In this document: positions 52,341-61,098 of the stretch, one piece after another
Layout: the number at the start of each line of letters is the position of its first letter
Position numbering within the stretch: the first letter of the stretch is position 1
Assembly (NCBI RefSeq): GCF_051401765.1
Contig: NW_027480449.1
Coordinates: forward strand, 1,612,001-1,676,000
Direction: 5' to 3'
Length of the DNA stretch: 64,000 nt
Origin: Calliopsis andreniformis
Taxonomy: Eukaryota > Arthropoda > Insecta > Hymenoptera > Andrenidae
Made by a program: the position numbers and the translations under genes
Notes under the pieces: generated by a model
What the model was told of the DNA's origin: nothing
Seen by the model: the letters and a program-made list of their open reading frames with translations, nothing else
Databases searched by the model: none

Positions 52341-55079
52341 AGGATTGAGGATTGAGGTTTGAGGATTGAGGACGAGGACAGACGGTAGAGGATTGAGGTT
52401 TGAGGATTGAGGATTGAGGATTGAGGCCTGCGGATTGAGGATTGAGGATTGAGCATTGAGGATTGAAGATTGAAGACTGGGGATTGAGGATTGAAGATTG
52501 AGAATTAAGGATTGAAGATTGTGGATTGAGGATCTAGGATTGGAGATTGATTATTGAGGATTGAAGATTGAGGATTGAGGATTGAGGATTGAGAATTGAG
52601 AATTGAGGATGAGGACTGAGGAATGAGGTTTGAGGAATGAGGACTGAGGGTTGAGGATTGAGGATTGAGGATTGAGGATTGAGGATTGAGTATTGAGGAT
52701 TGCGGATGATGTCTGGGGGTTGAGGATTGAGGTTTGAGGACTGAGGACTGAGGATTGAGGACGGAGGATTGAGGATGGGGGCTGAGGGTCGGGGATTGAG
52801 GTTTGACGGCTGAGGACTGAGGATTGAAGATTGAGGACTGTGTATTGAGGATTGAGGATTGAGGATTGAAGATTGAGTATTGAGGATTGAAGATTGAGGA
52901 TAGAGTATTGAGGATTGAGGATTGAGGATTGAAGATTGAGGATTGAGGGCTGAGGATGGAGGATGAGGGCTGAGGGTTGAGGATTGAGGTTTGAGGACTG
53001 AGGACTGAGGATTGAGGATCGAGAGTTGAGGATTGAGGATTGAGGATTGAGGATTGAGGATTGAGAATTGAGGATTGATGATTGAGTGTTGAAGATTGAA
53101 TATTGAGGATTGAAGATTGAGGATTGATGATTAAGTATTGAGGATGGAGGATGAGGGCTGAGGGTTGGGGATTGAGGTTTGAGGACTGAGGACTGAGGAT
53201 TGAGGATTGGGAATTGAGGATTGAGGGTTGAGTATTGAAGATTGAGGATTGGGTATTGAGGATTGAAGAATGAGGATTGAGGATTGAGGATTGAGGATTG
53301 AGGACTGAACGTTGAATATTGATGAATGAAGATTAACGATTGAGGATTGAGGGTTGTGAATTGAGGACGAGGACTGAGGGTTGAGTATTGACTCTTGAAG
53401 TCTGAGGACTGAGGATTGAGGATTGCGAATTGAGGATTGAAGATTGAAGATTTAGGATTGTGTATTGAGGATTGTAGAATGAGGATTGAGGATTGAGGAT
53501 TGAGGATTGAGGATTGAAAATTGAGTATTGAGGATTGAAGATTGAGGATTGAGGATTGAGGATTGAGGATTGAGGATTGAAGATTGAGTATTGAGGATTG
53601 AAGATTGAGGACTGAGGATTGAGGATTGAGGATTGAGGATTGAAGATTGAGGATTGAGGATTGATGATTGAGGATTGAGCATTGAGGATTGAACATTGAA
53701 TATTGATGATTGAAGATTGAGGATTGAGGATTGAGGGTTGTGGATTGTGGACGAGTACTGAGGGTTGAATATTGATGATTGAGGTCTGAGGATTGAGGAT
53801 TGAGGATTGAAAATTGAGGATTGAGGATTGAGGAATGAGGATTGAGGATTGAAGATTGAGTATTGAGGATTGAATATTGAGGATTGAGATTTGATTATTG
53901 AATATTGTGGATTGAGTATTGAACCATGAGGATTCAGGATATTCTATTGTGTATTGAGAATTGAGGATTGATCGTTGAGTATTGAGGATTCATGGCTGAG
54001 GGTTGTGTGTTGAATATTGAGGGTTGAGGATTGAGGATTGAGGATTGAGGATTGAGGATTGAAGATTGAGTATTGATGATTGAATACTGAGGATTGAGGA
54101 TTGAGGTTTGAGGATTGAGGATTGAGGATTGAGAATTGAGGATGAGGACTGAGGGTTGAGGATTGAGGTTTGATGAATGAGGATTGAGGGTTGAAGATTG
54201 AGGATTGAGGATTGAGGACTGAGGACCTTGAATTGGAGATTGATTATTGAGGATTGAAGATTGAGGATTGATGATTGAGGATTGAGAATTGAGAATTGAG
54301 GATGAGGACTGAGGGTTGAGGATTGAGGTTTGAGAAATGAGGATTGAGGATTGAGGATTGAGGATTAAGGATTGAGGATTGAGGATTGTGTATTAAAGAT
54401 TGAGTATTGATCACTGAGTATTGAGGATTGAGGATTGAGGATTGAGGATTGAGGATTGAAGATTCAGTATTGACGATTGAAGATTGAGGATTGAGGATTG
54501 AGGATTGAAGATTGAGTATTGAGGATAGAAGATTGAGTATTGAGGTTTGAGGATTGAGGATTGAGGATTGAGGATTGAAGGTTGAGGATTGGGTATTGAG
54601 GACTGAACATTGAGGATTGAGGATTGAGTATTGAAGGTTGAATATTGATGAATGAAGATTAACGATTGAGGATTGAGGGTTGTGGATTGAGGACAAGGAC
54701 TGAGGGTTGAGTATTGTTACTTGAGGTGTGAGGATTGAGGATTGAGGATTGCGAATTGAGGATTTAAGGTTGAAGTTTGAGGATTGGGTATTGAGGATTG
54801 TAGAATGAGGATTGAGGATTGAGGATTGAGGATTGAGGATTGAGTATTGAGGATTGAAGATTGAGGATTGAGGATTGAGGATTGAGGATTGAGGATTGAA
54901 GATTGAGGATTGGGGATTGATGATTGAGTATTGAGCATTGAGGATTGAAGATTGAATATTGATGATTAAAGATTGAGGATTGAGGATTGAGTGTTGTGGA
55001 TTGAGGACGAGTACTGAGGGTTGAATATTGATGACTGAGGTCTGAGTATTGAGGTTTGAGGATTGAAAATTGAGGATTG
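52341..55079. repeat. 2,739-base tandem unit, left copy (superblock B)
   Basis: GACAGACGG at 52377 recurs at 55116, a distance of 2,739. The same distance holds for the GATTTAGGATTGTGTATT, CCATGAGGATTCAGG and ACCTTGAATTGG markers. This unit is the counterpart of 35.9-38.64 kb. It has few differences from the right copy. Confidence 0.91.
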
Positions 55080-57818
55080 AGGATTGAGGATTGAGGTTTG
55101 AGGATTGAGGACGAGGACAGACGGTAGAGGATTGAGGTTTGAGGATTGAGGATTGAGGATTGAGGCCTGCGGATTGAGGATTGAGGATTGAGCATTGAGG
55201 ATTGAAGATTGAAGACTGGGGATTGAGGATTGAAGATTGAGAATTAAGGATTGAAGATTGTGGATTGAGGATCTAGGATTGGAGATTGATTATTGAGGAT
55301 TGAAGATTGAGGATTGAGGATTGAGGATTGAGAATTGAGAATTGAGGATGAGGACTGAGGAATGAGGTTTGAGGAATGAGGACTGAGGGTTGAGGATTGA
55401 GGATTGAGGATTGAGGATTGAGGATTGAGTATTGAGGATTGCGGATGATGTCTGGGGGTTGAGGATTGAGGTTTGAGGACTGAGGACTGAGGATTGAGGA
55501 CGGAGGATTGAGGATGGGGGCTGAGGGTCGGGGATTGAGGTTTGACGGCTGAGGACTGAGGATTGAAGATTGAGGACTGTGTATTGAGGATTGAGGATTG
55601 AGGATTGAAGATTGAGTATTGAGGATTGAAGATTGAGGATAGAGTATTGAGGATTGAGGATTGAGGATTGAAGATTGAGGATTGAGGGCTGAGGATGGAG
55701 GATGAGGGCTGAGGGTTGAGGATTGAGGTTTGAGGACTGAGGACTGAGGATTGAGGATCGAGAGTTGAGGATTGAGGATTGAGGATTGAGGATTGAGGAT
55801 TGAGAATTGAGGATTGATGATTGAGTGTTGAAGATTGAATATTGAGGATTGAAGATTGAGGATTGATGATTAAGTATTGAGGATGGAGGATGAGGGCTGA
55901 GGGTTGGGGATTGAGGTTTGAGGACTGAGGACTGAGGATTGAGGATTGGGAATTGAGGATTGAGGGTTGAGTATTGAAGATTGAGGATTGGGTATTGAGG
56001 ATTGAAGAATGAGGATTGAGGATTGAGGATTGAGGATTGAGGACTGAACGTTGAATATTGATGAATGAAGATTAACGATTGAGGATTGAGGGTTGTGAAT
56101 TGAGGACGAGGACTGAGGGTTGAGTATTGACTCTTGAAGTCTGAGGACTGAGGATTGAGGATTGCGAATTGAGGATTGAAGATTGAAGATTTAGGATTGT
56201 GTATTGAGGATTGTAGAATGAGGATTGAGGATTGAGGATTGAGGATTGAGGATTGAAAATTGAGTATTGAGGATTGAAGATTGAGGATTGAGGATTGAGG
56301 ATTGAGGATTGAGGATTGAAGATTGAGTATTGAGGATTGAAGATTGAGGACTGAGGATTGAGGATTGAGGATTGAGGATTGAAGATTGAGGATTGAGGAT
56401 TGATGATTGAGGATTGAGCATTGAGGATTGAACATTGAATATTGATGATTGAAGATTGAGGATTGAGGATTGAGGGTTGTGGATTGTGGACGAGTACTGA
56501 GGGTTGAATATTGATGATTGAGGTCTGAGGATTGAGGATTGAGGATTGAAAATTGAGGATTGAGGATTGAGGAATGAGGATTGAGGATTGAAGATTGAGT
56601 ATTGAGGATTGAATATTGAGGATTGAGATTTGATTATTGAATATTGTGGATTGAGTATTGAACCATGAGGATTCAGGATATTCTATTGTGTATTGAGAAT
56701 TGAGGATTGATCGTTGAGTATTGAGGATTCATGGCTGAGGGTTGTGTGTTGAATATTGAGGGTTGAGGATTGAGGATTGAGGATTGAGGATTGAGGATTG
56801 AAGATTGAGTATTGATGATTGAATACTGAGGATTGAGGATTGAGGTTTGAGGATTGAGGATTGAGGATTGAGAATTGAGGATGAGGACTGAGGGTTGAGG
56901 ATTGAGGTTTGATGAATGAGGATTGAGGGTTGAAGATTGAGGATTGAGGATTGAGGACTGAGGACCTTGAATTGGAGATTGATTATTGAGGATTGAAGAT
57001 TGAGGATTGATGATTGAGGATTGAGAATTGAGAATTGAGGATGAGGACTGAGGGTTGAGGATTGAGGTTTGAGAAATGAGGATTGAGGATTGAGGATTGA
57101 GGATTAAGGATTGAGGATTGAGGATTGTGTATTAAAGATTGAGTATTGATCACTGAGTATTGAGGATTGAGGATTGAGGATTGAGGATTGAGGATTGAAG
57201 ATTCAGTATTGACGATTGAAGATTGAGGATTGAGGATTGAGGATTGAAGATTGAGTATTGAGGATAGAAGATTGAGTATTGAGGTTTGAGGATTGAGGAT
57301 TGAGGATTGAGGATTGAAGGTTGAGGATTGGGTATTGAGGACTGAACATTGAGGATTGAGGATTGAGTATTGAAGGTTGAATATTGATGAATGAAGATTA
57401 ACGATTGAGGATTGAGGGTTGTGGATTGAGGACAAGGACTGAGGGTTGAGTATTGTTACTTGAGGTGTGAGGATTGAGGATTGAGGATTGCGAATTGAGG
57501 ATTTAAGGTTGAAGTTTGAGGATTGGGTATTGAGGATTGTAGAATGAGGATTGAGGATTGAGGATTGAGGATTGAGGATTGAGTATTGAGGATTGAAGAT
57601 TGAGGATTGAGGATTGAGGATTGAGGATTGAGGATTGAAGATTGAGGATTGGGGATTGATGATTGAGTATTGAGCATTGAGGATTGAAGATTGAATATTG
57701 ATGATTAAAGATTGAGGATTGAGGATTGAGTGTTGTGGATTGAGGACGAGTACTGAGGGTTGAATATTGATGACTGAGGTCTGAGTATTGAGGTTTGAGG
57801 ATTGAAAATTGAGGATTG
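55080..57818. repeat. 2,739-base tandem unit, right copy (superblock B)
   Basis: Right partner of 52341-55079. At the left junction, GAAAATTGAGG and plain heptamers pass directly into GGTTTGAGGATTGAGGACG. The right copy continues past 57818 into sequence collinear with 38.64 kb onward, so the duplication split superblock B internally. Confidence 0.9.
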
Positions 57819-59020
57819 AGGATTGAGGATTGAGGATTGAAGATTGAGTATTGAGGATTGAAGATTGAGGATTGAGGATTGAGGATTGAGGATTGTGTAT
57901 TGAAGATTGAAGATTGAGGATTGAGGATTGAGGATTGAGGATTGAGGATTGAGGACTGAAGATTGAGGATTGGGGATTGAGGATTGACGATTGAGCATTG
58001 AGTATTGAGGATTGAGAATTGAGGATTGAGGTTTGAAATTGAGTATTCAGGATTGAAGATTGATGATTGAGATTTGATTATTGAATATTGTGGATTGAGT
58101 ATTGAACCATGAGAATTCAGAATATTCTATTGAGTATTGAGAATTGAGTATTGTTCGTTGAGTATTGAGGATACATGGCTGAGGGTTGTGTGTTGAATAT
58201 TGAGGGTTGAGGATTGAGGATTGAGGACTGAGGATTGAGGATTGAGAATTAAGGATTGTTGATAGAGGATTGAAGATTGAGGATTGGGTATTGAGGATTG
58301 AAGAATGAGGATTGAGGATTGAGGATTGAGGATTGAGGGTTGAGGATCTAGGATTGGAGATTGATTATTGAGGATTGGAGGTTGAGGATTGATTATTGAG
58401 GATTGGAGGTTGAGGATTGATGATTGAGGATTGAGAATCTAGGATTGGAGATTGATTATTGAGGATTGAAGATTGAGGATTGATGATTGAGGATTGAGAA
58501 ATGAGAATTGAGGATGAGGACTGACGGTTGAGGATTGAGGTTTGAGAAATGAGGATTGAGGATTGAGGATTGAGGATTGAGGATTGAGGATTGAGGATTG
58601 TGTATTAAAGATTGAGTATTGATCACTGAGGATTGAGGATTGAGTATTGAGGATTGAGGATTGAGGGTTGAAGATTGAATATTGAGGATTGAAGATTGAG
58701 GATTGATGATTAAGAATTGAGGATGGAGGATGAGGGCTGAGGGTTGAGGATTGAGGTTTGAGGAGTGAGGACAGAGGATTGAGGATTGAGAATTGAGGAT
58801 TGAAGATTGAGGATTGAGGATTGAAAATTGAGTATTGAGGATTGAAGATTGAGGATTGAGGATTGACGATTGAGGATTGAGGATTGAAGATTGAGTATTG
58901 AGGATTGAAGATTGAGGATTGAGGATTGAGGATTGAGGATTGAGGATTGAAGATTGAGGATTGAGGATTGAGGATTGAGGATTGAGCATTGAGGATTGAA
59001 GATTGAATATTGATGATTGA
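57819..59020. repeat. Superblock B/A continuation, matches 38.64-39.75 kb
   Basis: Collinear with 38.64-39.0 kb at offset 19,176 and with 39.05-39.85 kb at offset 19,295. The change is a segment of about 119 bases (58.21-58.33 kb, with GAATTAAGGATTGTTGATAG) that is missing at 39.04 kb but present at 23.6 kb. The deletion therefore belongs to the 39-kb copy. Confidence 0.82.
58119..58128. repeat. Palindrome AGAATATTCT, site 8
   Basis: In the third long copy of this module, offset 19,176 from site 4; GAATTC at 58113. Confidence 0.85.
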
Positions 59021-60059
59021 AGATTGAGGATTGAGGATTGAGGGTTGTGTATTGAGGACGAGGACTGAGTGTTGAATATTGATGATTGAGGTCTGAGGAT
59101 TGAGGATTGAGGATTGAAAATTGAGGATTGAGGATTGAGCATTGAGGATTGAAGATTGAATATTGATGATTGAAGATTGAGGATTGAGGATTGAGGGTTG
59201 TGTATTGAGGACGAGGACTGAGTGTTGAATATTGATGATTGAGGTCTGAGGATTGAGGATTGAGGATTGAAAATTGAGGATTGAGGATTGAGGATTGAGG
59301 ATTGAGGATTGAAGATAGGATATTGAGGATTGAAGATTGAGGATTGAGGATTGAGGATTGAGGATTGATGATTGAAGATTGTGTATTGAGTGTTGATTAT
59401 TGAGTATTGATGATTGAATATTGAGGATTGAGGATTGAGGTTTGAGGATTGAGGACGAGGACTGACGGTAGAGGATTGAGGTTTGGCGGCTGAGGACTGA
59501 GGATTGAGGATTGAGAATTAAGGATTGTTGATAGAGGACTGAAGATTGAGGACTGGGTATTGGGGATTGAAGAATGAGGATTGAGGATTGAGGATTGAGG
59601 ATTGAGGGTTGAGGGTCTAGGATTGGAGATTGATTATTGAGGATTGAAGATTGGGGATTGAGGATTGAGGATTGAAAATTGAGTGTTGAGGATGAGGTCT
59701 GAGGGTTGAGGATTGAGGTTTGAGAAATGAGGATTGATGACTGAGGATTGAGGATTGAGGATTCAGGATTGAGGATTGAGGACTGAGTATTGAAGATTGA
59801 GTATTGATCACTGAGGATTGAGGATTGAGGTTTGAGGACTGTGGATTGAGGATTGAAGATTGAGTATTGAGGATTGATGGTTGAGGATTGAGGATTGAGG
59901 ATTGAGGATCGAGGATTGAGTGCTGATGATTGAGGATTGATGATGGAGGATTGAGGATTGAGGATTGGGTATTGAGGATTAAGCGTTGAGGTTTGAGGAC
60001 TGAGGGCTGAGGATTGAGGATTGAATATTGAGGATTGAAGATTGAATATTGATGATTGA
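59021..60059. repeat. 1,039-base tandem unit, left copy
   Basis: GGGTTGTGTATTGAGG at 59042 and 59195 recurs at 60081 and 60234, and GGGTCTAGGATTGG at 59613 recurs at 60652, all 1,039 bases apart. The unit includes the 153-base sub-duplication. It has no tandem partner in the 24-kb or 40-kb copies. Confidence 0.9.
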
Positions 60060-61098
60060 AGATTGAGGATTGAGGATTGAGGGTTGTGTATTGAGGACGA
60101 GGACTGAGTGTTGAATATTGATGATTGAGGTCTGAGGATTGAGGATTGAGGATTGAAAATTGAGGATTGAGGATTGAGCATTGAGGATTGAAGATTGAAT
60201 ATTGATGATTGAAGATTGAGGATTGAGGATTGAGGGTTGTGTATTGAGGACGAGGACTGAGTGTTGAATATTGATGATTGAGGTCTGAGGATTGAGGATT
60301 GAGGATTGAAAATTGAGGATTGAGGATTGAGGATTGAGGATTGAGGATTGAAGATAGGATATTGAGGATTGAAGGTTGAGGATTGAGGATTGAGGATTGA
60401 GGATTGATGATTGAAGATTGTGTATTGAGTGTTGATTATTGAGTATTGATGATTGAATATTGAGGATTGAGGATTGAGGTTTGAGGATTGAGGACGAGGA
60501 CTGACGGTAGAGGATTGAGGTTTGGCGGCTGAGGACTGAGGATTGAGGATTGAGAATTAAGGATTGTTGATAGAGGACTGAAGATTGAGGACTGGGTATT
60601 GGGGATTGAAGAATGAGGATTGAGGATTGAGGATTGAGGATTGAGGGTTGAGGGTCTAGGATTGGAGATTGATTATTGAGGATTGAAGATTGGGGATTGA
60701 GGATTGAGGATTGAAAATTGAGAGTTGAGGATGAGGTCTGAGGGTTGAGGATTGAGGTTTGAGAAATGAGGATTGATGACTGAGGATTGAGGATTGAGGA
60801 TTCAGGATTGAGGATTGAGGACTGAGTATTGAAGATTGAGTATTGATCACTGAGGATTGAGGATTGAGGTTTGAGGACTGTGGATTGAGGATTGAAGATT
60901 GAGTATTGAGGATTGATGGTTGAGGATTGAGGATTGAGGATTGAGGATCGAGGATTGAGTGCTGATGATTGAGGATTGATGATGGAGGATTGAGGATTGA
61001 GGATTGGGTATTGAGGATTAAGCGTTGAGGTTTGAGGACTGAGGGCTGAGGATTGAGGATTGAATATTGAGGATTGAAGATTGAGGATTGATGATTAA
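60060..61098. repeat. 1,039-base tandem unit, right copy
   Basis: Right partner of 59021-60059. Private shared changes such as GAGTGCTGATG and GATGGAGGATTG (near 59930 and 60969, against GAGTACTGATG and GATAGAGGATTG at 40.65 kb) confirm that the two copies derive from one another. Past about 61.07 kb it follows the 25.26 and 40.76 kb sequences. Confidence 0.9.

Noticed and set aside
58439..60181. Longest minus-strand open frame, about 580 codons of ILNPQSS-type repeats, and the many similar shorter frames (for example 2503-3672, 4630-5952, 24843-26021, 36114-37259).
   Set aside because: The repeat has no stop on this strand in any frame, so long frames are expected by chance. Two or three frames overlap with the same peptide, starts arise from random CAT variants, and differences between copies change residues freely. 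There is no signal peptide, known domain or gene context.
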